DNA of 11,341 bases from an uncultured Clostridia bacterium. GTDB taxonomy: Bacteria; Bacillota; Clostridia; HGM11327. The DNA lies in NCBI GenBank assembly GCA_905210525.1, contig CAJLXE010000037.1:1-11341 (forward strand), written 5' to 3'. Below the pieces are notes generated by a model that did no database searches, was not told the origin of the DNA, and saw only the letters and a program-made list of their open reading frames with translations. Positions 1 to 7,751 of the stretch are shown here, in pieces. Position 1 is the first letter of the stretch; each line of letters opens with the position of its first letter. The position numbers and the translations under genes were made by a program.

Positions 1-29
1 ATATAATTCAGGAAAGGAAACAGCTATAA

Positions 30-578
30 ATGGAGCATAACGATAGATTGTTGGAAGCAACTACAATAATTGCGGTCCAAAAGGACGGAAAAAGCGCAAT
101 AGGCGGTGACGGACAGGTTACAATGGGGCAAAGCGTAATAATGAAACACGGTGCGCGCAAAGTAAGAAGGATATATGATGATAAAGTTCTTATAGGTTTT
201 GCGGGTTCTGTTGCAGACGCGTTTGCACTTTCCGAAAAATTTGAAGCAAAACTTCATCAATACTCGGGAAATCTTCCGAGAGCAGCGGTTGAACTTGCGC
301 GTGAATGGCGTACAGATAAAGCTATGCGCCAGCTTGAGGCTATGCTTATAGCACTTAACGAGGAGTCTTTACTTATCGTTTCGGGTACAGGCGAGGTAAT
401 AGAACCGGATGACGGAATCGCAGCAATAGGTTCGGGTGGTAATTACGCTCTTGCCGCGGCGAAGGCGCTTAAAAACAACACGGATATGTCTGCAAGAGAA
501 ATAGTGCAGAAATCAATGGAAATAGCGGCTTCCATATGCGTATTCACAAATGACAATATATACGTGGAAGAAGCGTAA
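30..578 (+). CDS. hslV: HslV, peptidase subunit of the HslUV (ClpYQ) protease
   Basis: HslV is the proteolytic ring of the cytosolic ATP-dependent HslUV protease. It cleaves unfolded substrates that HslU feeds into it, using an N-terminal threonine exposed after propeptide removal. The 182-residue product is normal for the family and closely resembles Bacillus CodW. A ten-residue propeptide precedes T11-T12 (ATTIIAV), so T11 should be the mature nucleophile. Bacillus CodW is reported to use serine instead, but here the Thr-Thr pair fits the usual threonine-protease form. GDGQVTMGQ (26-34), the lysine of ARKVRRIYD (K44, aligning with catalytic Lys33 of E. coli HslV), GFAGSVADAF (56-65) and AIGSGGNYALAAA (132-144) are all conserved. 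The ATG start follows GGAAAGG at 11-17. It is first of the hslVU pair, with hslU 46 bases downstream. Function is certain from sequence; processing is inferred. Confidence 0.97.
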   Translation: MEHNDRLLEATTIIAVQKDGKSAIGGDGQVTMGQSVIMKHGARKVRRIYDDKVLIGFAGSVADAFALSEKFEAKLHQYSGNLPRAAVELAREWRTDKAMRQLEAMLIALNEESLLIVSGTGEVIEPDDGIAAIGSGGNYALAAAKALKNNTDMSAREIVQKSMEIAASICVFTNDNIYVEEA

Positions 579-583
579 ATCAT

Positions 584-628
584 ATGAAAGGAGAACTTAT
601 TTTAAGTTTTTTGATTGATATATTATGA
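584..628 (+). CDS. Possible 14-codon leader ORF overlapping the hslU start
   Basis: A short reading frame (MKGELILSFLIDIL) begins six bases after the hslV stop. Its TGA stop (626-628) overlaps the hslU ATG (625-627) as ATGA, the arrangement typical of translational coupling. A weak purine-rich stretch (GGAAG, 566-570) precedes its ATG, and the strong AAAGGAG lies inside its first codons. The peptide is mostly hydrophobic and resembles no family I know. It could be a coupling leader that delivers ribosomes to hslU, or it may simply be chance in a 46-base spacer. Low confidence. Confidence 0.22.
   Translation: MKGELILSFLIDIL
587..610 (+). promoter_or_regulatory. Distant Shine-Dalgarno plus hairpin before hslU
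   Basis: AAAGGAG at 587-593 is the only good ribosome-binding sequence before hslU, but 31 bases separate it from the ATG at 625. An in-frame TGA at 616-618 rules out a nearer start in the hslU frame. AACTTA (594-599) and TAAGTT (603-608) are perfect inverted repeats around a TTT loop, extendable by a G-U and an A-T pair to 592/610. Folding would bring the Shine-Dalgarno to about 16 bases from the start. The stem is AU-rich with one G-C pair, so its stability is doubtful. The sequence elements are seen directly; the bridging role is inference. Confidence 0.35.
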
Positions 629-1974
629 CAACAGAAATGACACCGAAAGAAATAGTAAACGCGCTTGACAGCTATATAATAGGTCAGCATGAGGCTAAAG
701 TGGCTGTTGCGATTGCGCTCAGAAACAGATACAGGAGAAGCCTTCTTGACGACAAAATGCGCGAAGATGTTACTCCGAGAAATATAATTATGATAGGACC
801 TACGGGTGTCGGTAAGACCGAAATAGCACGCAGACTGTCAAAGCTTGTCAATGCGCCTTTCGTAAAAGTCGAGGCAACCAAATATACCGAGGTTGGATAT
901 GTGGGCAGGGACGTTGAATCCATGGTAAGAGATCTTGCGGAAGAAGCCGTGAGAATGGTTACAAAAATAAAAGAAAAAGAAGTTGAAGGAAAAGCAAGGG
1001 AAATGGCGGAAGAAAGAGTTCTTGATCTTATACTTCCTCACATTAAAAAACCTGAAACTCCCTTTGCAACATCAGATAATCCGCAGAATCTGCCTACCGT
1101 AACAACGCGCGATAAATACAGAACACGTCTCAGAGAGGGCAGACTTGACAATCTTCCCATTGAAATTGATATAGAAGAACCTCAATCAACGGCAATAGGC
1201 ATGATCCCGGGTATGGGCGAAGATATGATAATGCAGGTGCAGGATATATTTGACGGCATGATGCCTAAAAAAACAAAAAAGAAAAAGACGACTGTTGCCA
1301 ATGCAATCAAGATATTGCAGGAGGAAGAGGCTCAGAAGCTTATCGACAAGGATGACATAAACAGTCTTGCGCTTGATGCGGCTCAATATAACGGAATTAT
1401 ATTTATAGATGAAATAGATAAGATAGGCGCAAAGGGGTCAGGTAACGGTCCGGATGTTTCAAGAGAAGGCGTTCAAAGAGATTTTCTTCCGATCGTTGAA
1501 GGAACAACGGTGAATACAAAGTACGGTCCCGTAAAAACAGATCATATTCTTTTTATTGCCGCAGGTGCTTTCCATATGACAAAGGTTACGGATTTGATTC
1601 CCGAATTGCAGGGCAGATTCCCGATAAGAGTCGAATTGCACAGTCTTACTGAGGAGGATTTCAGAAAAATACTCACGGCTCCGGAAAATGCACTCATAAA
1701 GCAGGAAAAGGCGTTGCTTGCAACGGAGAATGTAGAGCTTACGTTTACGGACGATGCGATAAACGAGATAGCTCATATGGCTTATGTTATGAATGAGACT
1801 ATGGAAGAGATCGGTGCAAGAAGGCTCCATACGGTAATGGAAACATTGCTTGAGGACATATCGTTTAATGCAGACGAGTATCAGGGACGCACTTTTGAAA
1901 TAAATGCCGATTATGTTAAACAAAGACTCAGCAAAATATATAAAGATAATAATCTTGAAAAATACATTCTGTAA
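625..1974 (+). CDS. hslU: HslU, AAA+ ATPase/unfoldase subunit of HslUV
   Basis: HslU forms the hexameric AAA+ ring that binds substrates, unfolds them with ATP and threads them into HslV. All family landmarks are visible in the 449 residues: Walker A GPTGVGKT (58-65), the pore loop GYVG (91-94), a charged insertion (I) domain at roughly 105-240, Walker B IIFIDEID (258-265), a sensor-1 region near FIAAGAF (310-316), the arginine finger in LQGRFP (R331) and sensor-2 GARR (397-400). The C-terminus, EKYIL, has the form of the HslU tail that docks into HslV pockets. Length is slightly under Bacillus ClpY. The ATG at 625 gives the family-typical N-terminus ending in PKEIV; ATG 637 is possible but has no better ribosome site. 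The only strong Shine-Dalgarno lies 31 bases upstream. A lysine run (KKTKKKKTT, about 215-223) is encoded by A-tracts near 1267-1286. Confidence 0.97.
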   Translation: MTTEMTPKEIVNALDSYIIGQHEAKVAVAIALRNRYRRSLLDDKMREDVTPRNIIMIGPTGVGKTEIARRLSKLVNAPFVKVEATKYTEVGYVGRDVESMVRDLAEEAVRMVTKIKEKEVEGKAREMAEERVLDLILPHIKKPETPFATSDNPQNLPTVTTRDKYRTRLREGRLDNLPIEIDIEEPQSTAIGMIPGMGEDMIMQVQDIFDGMMPKKTKKKKTTVANAIKILQEEEAQKLIDKDDINSLALDAAQYNGIIFIDEIDKIGAKGSGNGPDVSREGVQRDFLPIVEGTTVNTKYGPVKTDHILFIAAGAFHMTKVTDLIPELQGRFPIRVELHSLTEEDFRKILTAPENALIKQEKALLATENVELTFTDDAINEIAHMAYVMNETMEEIGARRLHTVMETLLEDISFNADEYQGRTFEINADYVKQRLSKIYKDNNLEKYIL

Positions 1975-1991
1975 TCGGGGAAACTTTACAA

Positions 1992-2825
1992 ATGGGAAAA
2001 TTATTTGAAAAAATGTATATCGGGAATCCTAACAAAAAGGATCTCACCAGAAAGGATATAGCAAAACAGTCGGGAGTCAGTTTATTTTTCACTGTTCTCA
2101 GAGTTCGCGGGTTAAATCTTCTTTGGCTTAACCTGCTTTACTCGCTGTTTTTGCTCCCGACATACATTGTCATTTTTCTTGCGCTTTATCAATACGGCAC
2201 ATCCATGGGAACGGAAAATGCCATGACATTTGCAGATGTTGTGTGGTATATGTATCTGCTGCTTCCTTGTATGCTTATTGCTTCGCCCGGTAAAATCGGT
2301 TTTACGAACGTACTGCACAGATGGGCCAGCGATGAACATTCATGGTTCAGTGATTTTTGGACAGGAATAAAAAACAACTGGAAACAGGGACTTATTGTTA
2401 CATTGATTAATTATGTTGTTTTATTTTTACTGATATATTATGCTTATTTTTATTGGTCGAAATTGAGCAACGGTGCAGTGGAAGGTTTAATGTCGTACAT
2501 ATTCGTGTTCGGATTTTATATGCTTATAGGATGTATTTTTGTTTATTTTATGATACATTTGTATGTTTTTCCTATGATGGTGCGATATAAGCTGAAGATA
2601 AAAGAAATATATAAGTATTCATTTATACTTGCTTTCAGAAATATACTCGGTTCGGTTGCCAGCGTAATATTTCTTGCCGCAGTGCTTGTATGTTCGATAT
2701 TTGTTATTCCGTACATGATGTATGCAATCCCCGTAATATTAATAGTGATTGCATATCTGGCGGTATATGTTCATATGGGAAAGGTATTCGGCAAATACGT
2801 TTTTCTTGAAACGAAGGGTTATTGA
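1992..2825 (+). CDS. Six-helix membrane protein, DUF624/YesL-like
   Basis: This 277-residue product is a polytopic inner-membrane protein with no assigned biochemical activity. Hydrophobic segments lie at about 42-67, 83-105, 132-154, 167-190, 219-240 and 241-262, suggesting six helices. Between helices 2 and 3 sits GFTNVLHRWASDEHSWFSDF (103-122) followed by NNWKQ. This matches the RWxxDEHxWxxDFxxxxKxNxKQ pattern I associate with DUF624, the family of Bacillus YesL, often found beside sugar-uptake and polysaccharide-degradation genes. The N-terminal 40 residues are polar, with basic RVRG just before helix 1. The start follows GGGGAAA (1977-1983). It lies 17 bases after hslU and one base before the methyltransferase, so it is probably co-transcribed with both. 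The membrane call is firm; the DUF624 link rests on remembered motif similarity. Confidence 0.75.
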   Translation: MGKLFEKMYIGNPNKKDLTRKDIAKQSGVSLFFTVLRVRGLNLLWLNLLYSLFLLPTYIVIFLALYQYGTSMGTENAMTFADVVWYMYLLLPCMLIASPGKIGFTNVLHRWASDEHSWFSDFWTGIKNNWKQGLIVTLINYVVLFLLIYYAYFYWSKLSNGAVEGLMSYIFVFGFYMLIGCIFVYFMIHLYVFPMMVRYKLKIKEIYKYSFILAFRNILGSVASVIFLAAVLVCSIFVIPYMMYAIPVILIVIAYLAVYVHMGKVFGKYVFLETKGY

Positions 2826-2826
2826 T

Positions 2827-3561
2827 ATGGAACAGTTTGCGGAATTTGCATACCTATATGACGAGCTTAATGTAAATTATGACAAAGAAAAAATTGCAAA
2901 CAGAATCAGACAGCTTATTTGCCCATGCAGAGAAGCTGTCGATTTGTGTTGCGGTACAGGCGATGTTGCTATACTGCTTTCAAAGTGCGGAATCAAAGTA
3001 ATCGGTATTGACATATCGGAAGATATGCTGAATGTCGCAACGGAAAAAGCGATGAATAACGCTGCGAGAGTGCTGTTTGTATGTGCCGACGCAAAAAATT
3101 TTCAAGTGCCTGCAAATGTTGATGCGGTATATTCTCTTGCCGACGGAATGAATTATATGCTTGGTGAAGATGAATTGCAAAAGGCTTTTTGCAGTGTAAA
3201 CAAAGCGTTAAAATGCGGAGGTTTGTTTGTATTCGATTTGAGCACACAAAGCAAGTACGAAAATCTGCTTGACGGTAAGACATTTACTTTTGATTTCGAT
3301 GACGCATTTGCCGTATGGCAGAATGATTATAACAAGAAAACTCATATATGCCAAATGGACGTTACGTGCTTTATTAAAAAAGGAAAAAACGCATATAAGC
3401 GTTTTGACGAAACTCATTTTCAATATTGCTTCAGTATGGAAACAATCAAACAAATGTTAGAAAATACAGGGTTTGAACTTAAAAGCATATATTCCGGATA
3501 CGATGACAAGCCGTTTGACGAAAATGATGAACGCGCGCTTATCGTTGCTGTTAAAAAGTAA
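2827..3561 (+). CDS. Class I SAM-dependent methyltransferase, substrate unknown
   Basis: The product transfers a methyl group from S-adenosylmethionine to an unidentified acceptor, probably in the cytosol. In the 244-residue form, motif I is VDLCCGTGD (38-46), followed by the acidic ribose-binding region VIGIDISEDML (58-68), an ADAKNF segment near 88-92 corresponding to motif II/III, and a beta strand GGLFVFDLS (131-139). The N-terminus FAEFAYLYDELN is like the opening of many small Firmicute methyltransferases of the Methyltransf_25/UbiE-like group. An upstream in-frame ATG at 2749 would add 26 residues that are only the DUF624 gene in another frame. ATG 2827, one base after the previous stop and preceded by AAGGG (2813-2817), is preferred. 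The next gene, hslO, starts 14 bases downstream. The acceptor cannot be read from sequence; a role in RNA, protein or small-molecule methylation is equally open. Confidence 0.88.
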   Translation: MEQFAEFAYLYDELNVNYDKEKIANRIRQLICPCREAVDLCCGTGDVAILLSKCGIKVIGIDISEDMLNVATEKAMNNAARVLFVCADAKNFQVPANVDAVYSLADGMNYMLGEDELQKAFCSVNKALKCGGLFVFDLSTQSKYENLLDGKTFTFDFDDAFAVWQNDYNKKTHICQMDVTCFIKKGKNAYKRFDETHFQYCFSMETIKQMLENTGFELKSIYSGYDDKPFDENDERALIVAVKK

Positions 3562-3574
3562 GGGTTGGTTTGCT

Positions 3575-4408
3575 ATGGCAGTTATAAGAGCATTGTCACA
3601 GGATAAAAGAATACGTATTTATTATGTTGATATTACAGAAGCGGTGAAGAATATAACCGAAATTCATGGATTCAATGAATATGTCGGCAGGTGGTTTGCG
3701 GAAACGGCAGTGGGAACCGCACTTTTAAGTGCTGACATAAAAGATGAAAATTACATATTCAGTTCGGTTCTGAAGTGTTGCGAGCCGTATAACAGTACTG
3801 TTGTGGTGCGGGATTCGTCAAACAGAATAAAGGGATACTGTAATGCCTGCATTTCCGGTGAATACGATTTTGAACACGACATAAAAAATAATGCAAGGTT
3901 ATCGGTCATAATTGATACAGGAGCAAAATATCCGTATGTGACCGAAATTCCGATATCAGAAAATTCTCTTTGTGAGTGTATATCTGATTATATGGAATAT
4001 TCTCAGCAGCAAAAAAGCATTGTGCGTATAAATTGCAGTAATGAAAAAGCAGTAGGAATAATGCTTCAGCCTGTTTTGAATTCCGAATACATATACATTG
4101 AAAACAGAGTGGACGAGCTTTTACATATGACAGACAGTCTGCTGGAAGCAAAATGTACATCAGATGCGGAAAAAATCATTTCCGAACATTTGTTCGATAT
4201 AGTATGTAAATACGAATTGACAGCAGAATGCGATTGCAATACAGAAAAAATGGAGGGCGTTATAGTATCCCTCGGCAAAAAAGATGCACAGGAAATTATT
4301 GACGATCTGGGCTTTATAGAAATAACGTGCCCGTATTGTCTGAAAAAATATAAATTTGACGGAACGGCGGTCAATTCGCTGTTCGATTTTAACGAATGTA
4401 CGAAATAA
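3575..4408 (+). CDS. hslO: Hsp33-family redox-regulated chaperone, divergent
   Basis: Hsp33 is a cytosolic holdase: reduced and zinc-bound it is inactive, and oxidation releases zinc and unfolds the linker so that it binds aggregating proteins. The 277-residue product starts with VIRALSQDKRIRIYYVDITE, the family's opening strand. It ends with the zinc centre CDC (219-221) and CPYC (252-255), separated by 30 residues as expected for CxC-X27-32-CxxC, with VSLGKKDAQEIIDDLG between them. The middle is divergent: I do not see the usual DVGGAVG segment, and the EIAEDFAYY-like helix has become SLCECISDYMEY. There are 14 cysteines, including a CNAC at 89-92 and a CEC at 133-135 that are not part of the classical switch. 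ATG 3575, ten bases after AAGGG, is chosen; an in-frame ATG at 3473 lies inside the methyltransferase and adds non-homologous residues. Assignment by the C-terminal motif is strong; normal redox behaviour is inferred. Confidence 0.9.
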   Translation: MAVIRALSQDKRIRIYYVDITEAVKNITEIHGFNEYVGRWFAETAVGTALLSADIKDENYIFSSVLKCCEPYNSTVVVRDSSNRIKGYCNACISGEYDFEHDIKNNARLSVIIDTGAKYPYVTEIPISENSLCECISDYMEYSQQQKSIVRINCSNEKAVGIMLQPVLNSEYIYIENRVDELLHMTDSLLEAKCTSDAEKIISEHLFDIVCKYELTAECDCNTEKMEGVIVSLGKKDAQEIIDDLGFIEITCPYCLKKYKFDGTAVNSLFDFNECTK

Positions 4409-4423
4409 ATACGGAGGAAATGT

Positions 4424-7400
4424 ATGTCTTTTGAACAATATAAACAGATTTATAAACCGCAAAATGATATAACATTACGCTATGGCGACAGTGCGGAATT
4501 TACATTTAACTGTACGGAAGATGAAGTCAGAAACAAATCGCACAGACTTTTTTTTACGGGTGAAACGACTCTTTTCTATTTTTGGAAGGGCGAATACGAT
4601 TGCGTTGCCGAATATTGCAATATAGAAGATGCCCTTGATAATAAACGTGCCCTGAAGGCTCCGTACTGCCTTAATCTTTCCAATAAGGAACCTGTATCGT
4701 ATCCTAAAGTTGTTTTCAAAAAAACGGTATTTCCGCCCAAGCTTTCATATCTGCGGCTTCACAGTTACGGTGATGAATGGACTGCAGGTGTTTTTGCAAA
4801 GGCAAAGGATCTTACTGTATATAAGCCCGACGGATACATAAAAGTAACGTATGAGGTGCGTTACAAAAAGCCGGATTTCCCGGAATATTATACAAATGAC
4901 GAAGCGGACGCGGTTTACAGCTTTGATATACCGCAGGGCTCATACGATTGGCAGGATATAGGCATAAAGCTGCATTTGCCAAAGGAGCGCATGGCAAACG
5001 TAATTTGTTATATTGAAGCATATGGCTATACGGGAGAGCTGTTGCTTGAAAGTCCGTATATCACATCATCAAACGGATATAACGTATTGCCCGATTTTCA
5101 GCCGCCGTATCTTGATCATGATACAGGTGCGTGGCTCGGACACAATCTTTCAAGAAAAGAGTGGCCCGAATTTGAAATAAAGCTTAACGGCAAAATGTTT
5201 TTCACAGGTGAAATGTTTGAACGCTGTCACCGTTATTCGGAATGTGAATGTAATATTCCGGATGAATTTGTTAAAGCCGGTGAAAATAAGCTTCAAATAA
5301 AGCTCATATCGTCATATCCTAATCCCTTGCCGTACAATATTCACGAGGTTGGATATTTTATAAGGGCAAATAATGAGTTTGACATAATAGCGTGTCCTAA
5401 AAACGCAAACGCAAATTCAATTGCCACAGTCCTGATAAAAACAAAAAATCCGCGAACAAAGATAGATTTTGAATGTGAATCTGGTCTTCTTGAAGCAAAA
5501 AGTACTGTATTTAAAAATGACGGACTGAACGTATTTGAAATACATACCAAAGCTCCGGCGAATAATATTGAATTTACACTTAAATCGGAAAACCATTGCG
5601 AGAAATGCATTTTGCATCGCGTGCTTGAAAAATCCGATGATAAAGTCTGCACGGGAACCGGCGATATAATTTATGTAAATCAGGAAAATATGTCCGATAT
5701 AGAAGAATATATTTCATGGTACATATCAAACGATATAGGCAATCTTCTTACCATACGTCCGACATACAGATGGTCGGGCGCAAGAGTGCTCAATGAAAAA
5801 GCATGGATTCAGGTCAAGGATATACTTAACAAAATGAATATAAAGTACGTTCACATGACTGACGGCAGAGAATTTCCCGGCGCAACGGCAAATCCGTCTC
5901 TTGCAATGCTTGAGGGAAAAGGCTTTATGGGAAGACAGTCTCATGAATTTGACGGCGCGTTTATATATTGGGGTCACAGTGAAATAAGCGGAATAGGTCT
6001 TGCTGTTTCAGATTATTGGAATAAGCTTGTGCGAGAACATCCCGATACGGCAAATACCAGAAGTATGGCAAGAAATCATGTGTTGGATAAAAAGACAGGC
6101 AAGCTTTATAATTATGTAGACCCTTACAATGTTCCGGAGGATGTTGAAGATGCGGCTAAGCTTCTTGTTAAAAATCTTACGGAATCAAGGGTGGATCATA
6201 CGCGTCATACGGGACCGTCCGTGGCTTTCAAATATTTTTATCAGGCAGGCTATAAATGGGCAGGAGCTGAGCTTATGTACGGTCCGTTGGAAATGATAAC
6301 CGCTTTTATGCGAGGTGCGGCATACTGCTATGACAATGATACAATAGGAGGACATCTCGCAATACAGTGGTCAACAACGCCTCACGATACTCCGGACAGA
6401 TTCAGACGTTACAGAGCATCTCTTTATTCATCTTATATGCAGGGTATGCATGACATAAATACCGAAGAAGGGTTATGGCATCTGGAAGAATATTATTCCT
6501 ATTTCAATAGGGAAAGCGACGCGTGTCTGGGACATAAAAAGCAGCAGCAGGATTTTGCGGATTATGTTATGTCACATTCGAGAACAGGAAAATTCTATAC
6601 GCCGTTTGCTTTTGTATTCGGACGTTATGACGGTTTCCGTTCATTCGGCTGTGATACAGTATGGGCGCGTGCCGATTTCAATACCGAAGCCCCTGAGCTC
6701 AGCTGGGAATTACTGAATATTTTTTATCCTCTTGAGAGAGCAAACGGTGAAATTTATCTTCATCCTTGCCCGAACGACAGAGAAATAGGAATGCTTTCGG
6801 GAACTCCGCGCGGCAATGTTGACGTTATTCCGATAGAGTGCAGTGCCGAAAAAATGTCGAAGTACAAGGTTATGGCATTTTTGGGATACAATAAAGCTTT
6901 GCCGGAGGACTTTGATAAGCTTGACAGCTTTGTGAATAACGGAGGTACGCTTGTTATAGGTTTACCGCATATGAGCGTTACATCACTGCGCAAGGACGTT
7001 ATAAGCCTGAAGCACGAATACCTGAATCATGATTTTGTAAAGAAATTTGCGGAAGATTTTGATTTTGTGAGTGATTCGTTCAACGGTTCGGCGCTTGAGG
7101 TAAATCGTTGTGTGAAGCTTGACAATGCGGAAGTAATTACAAAAACGGACGGCGGAATAACGCTTCTTGTAAAATATAAATTCGGAGAGGGCATTGTATA
7201 TTTCATAAATGCAAAGGAATATCCGGCAGATAAGGCAGTAGAACCTGTTTACAGATATGTAATAACATTGCTCAGCGATTTTCTTAATAAAGAGGAAAAC
7301 AGTTTCATAGAATGTGATGAACGCGTTCAGTTTGCGGTCTATGAACAGGATGATAACAGCCGTAATATATATGTAACTGCGGTTGACTGGTATAAGGATC

Positions 7401-7666
7401 CGTCTGAAATCAGAAAAGCAGAGCTTGTTCTTAACGGTAAGAAATATCCTGTTGAAATGCCGTTCGGGGTTATGTTCAAGATAGTGATAAACGGCAATAT
7501 CGCCGCATGGACAGATACGGAATCCTCGGAAGTACTTTGTGTAAACGAAAACGAAATAAAAGTTCAGGGATTCGGGGACGCAATGCTTTATACTGTAAAA
7601 AACGGCAGTCTGAACTGCTGTAAGATTACTTTTGCGGATAATGCGGTAATTACTTTGAATATTTGA
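4424..7666 (+). CDS. Large cytosolic glycoside hydrolase-like protein, family unassigned
   Basis: I do not recognise the exact family of this 1080-residue protein. No signal peptide or membrane segment is visible, so it is probably cytosolic. Residues 1-400 are rich in alternating beta strands and aromatics, suggesting stacked beta-sandwich domains. Residues about 412-760 look like a catalytic barrel: WYISNDIGNLLTIRP, VHMTDGREFPG, a segment around AGYKWAGAELMYGPLE (607-623) and INTEEGLWHLEEYY (678-691). Residues about 775-870 (NVDVIPIECSAEKMSKYKVM, LPEDFDKLDSFVNNGGTLVIG) resemble the trimerisation/glutaminase-like domain of GH42 beta-galactosidases. The C-terminus returns to beta strands. E616 and the E681-E689 cluster are candidate catalytic acids, by inference only. 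The start follows a strong GGAGG (4413-4417), 15 bases after hslO. Codon use looks like its neighbours, giving no sign of recent transfer. The carbohydrate role is likely but unproven. Confidence 0.72.
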   Translation: MSFEQYKQIYKPQNDITLRYGDSAEFTFNCTEDEVRNKSHRLFFTGETTLFYFWKGEYDCVAEYCNIEDALDNKRALKAPYCLNLSNKEPVSYPKVVFKKTVFPPKLSYLRLHSYGDEWTAGVFAKAKDLTVYKPDGYIKVTYEVRYKKPDFPEYYTNDEADAVYSFDIPQGSYDWQDIGIKLHLPKERMANVICYIEAYGYTGELLLESPYITSSNGYNVLPDFQPPYLDHDTGAWLGHNLSRKEWPEFEIKLNGKMFFTGEMFERCHRYSECECNIPDEFVKAGENKLQIKLISSYPNPLPYNIHEVGYFIRANNEFDIIACPKNANANSIATVLIKTKNPRTKIDFECESGLLEAKSTVFKNDGLNVFEIHTKAPANNIEFTLKSENHCEKCILHRVLEKSDDKVCTGTGDIIYVNQENMSDIEEYISWYISNDIGNLLTIRPTYRWSGARVLNEKAWIQVKDILNKMNIKYVHMTDGREFPGATANPSLAMLEGKGFMGRQSHEFDGAFIYWGHSEISGIGLAVSDYWNKLVREHPDTANTRSMARNHVLDKKTGKLYNYVDPYNVPEDVEDAAKLLVKNLTESRVDHTRHTGPSVAFKYFYQAGYKWAGAELMYGPLEMITAFMRGAAYCYDNDTIGGHLAIQWSTTPHDTPDRFRRYRASLYSSYMQGMHDINTEEGLWHLEEYYSYFNRESDACLGHKKQQQDFADYVMSHSRTGKFYTPFAFVFGRYDGFRSFGCDTVWARADFNTEAPELSWELLNIFYPLERANGEIYLHPCPNDREIGMLSGTPRGNVDVIPIECSAEKMSKYKVMAFLGYNKALPEDFDKLDSFVNNGGTLVIGLPHMSVTSLRKDVISLKHEYLNHDFVKKFAEDFDFVSDSFNGSALEVNRCVKLDNAEVITKTDGGITLLVKYKFGEGIVYFINAKEYPADKAVEPVYRYVITLLSDFLNKEENSFIECDERVQFAVYEQDDNSRNIYVTAVDWYKDPSEIRKAELVLNGKKYPVEMPFGVMFKIVINGNIAAWTDTESSEVLCVNENEIKVQGFGDAMLYTVKNGSLNCCKITFADNAVITLNI

Positions 7667-7688
7667 ACCGGATAACCGAAGAAACTTT

Positions 7689-7751
7689 ATGACAGAGATT
7701 ATAAACAACAGAATACAGGCAGAAAGAGATAAATTATGTTTGAAAAAATAA
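7689..7751 (+). CDS. Possible 20-codon ORF overlapping the relQ start
   Basis: In the 69-base gap between the large hydrolase-like gene and the alarmone synthetase there is a short frame starting MTEIINNRIQAERDKL. It continues a few codons past the relQ ATG in another frame before TAA (7749-7751). The peptide resembles the first turn-helix of some longer proteins, for example the opening residues of M24-type peptidases, so it could be a leader, a remnant of a lost gene, or chance. The upstream ribosome site is poor (GAAGAA, 7679-7684). Low confidence. Confidence 0.12.
   Translation: MTEIINNRIQAERDKLCLKK

Noticed and set aside
1..29. C-terminal end of an upstream gene before hslV
   Set aside because: Two frames stay open over the first bases and could end at 27-29 or 38-40, but too few codons are visible to identify or support a gene.
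665..680. TTGACA and TATAAT close together in early hslU
   Set aside because: The spacing is only four bases, so they cannot act together as a promoter; both are explained by conserved codons.
1459..1923. 154-codon minus-strand frame inside hslU
   Set aside because: It is antisense to highly conserved AAA+ motifs, has no recognisable motif, and has no ribosome site worth noting.
2749..2826. Upstream in-frame ATG extending the methyltransferase by 26 residues
   Set aside because: The extension overlaps the DUF624-like gene, has no homology to methyltransferases, and a better start with a ribosome site exists at 2827.
3473..3574. Upstream in-frame ATG extending Hsp33 by 34 residues
   Set aside because: It lies inside the methyltransferase gene; Hsp33 proteins begin at the strand encoded just after 3575, where a ribosome site is well placed.
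4217..4245. TTGACA with TACAGA 17 bases later inside hslO as an internal promoter
   Set aside because: The -10 is a poor match and the bases encode the conserved zinc-site region, so chance is the simpler explanation.
6983..7708. 241-codon open frame on the minus strand opposite the hydrolase-like gene
   Set aside because: It lies entirely antisense to a well-supported gene, shows no domain motif, and has the Phe/Tyr/Ile-rich composition typical of the reverse complement of this genome's coding sequence.
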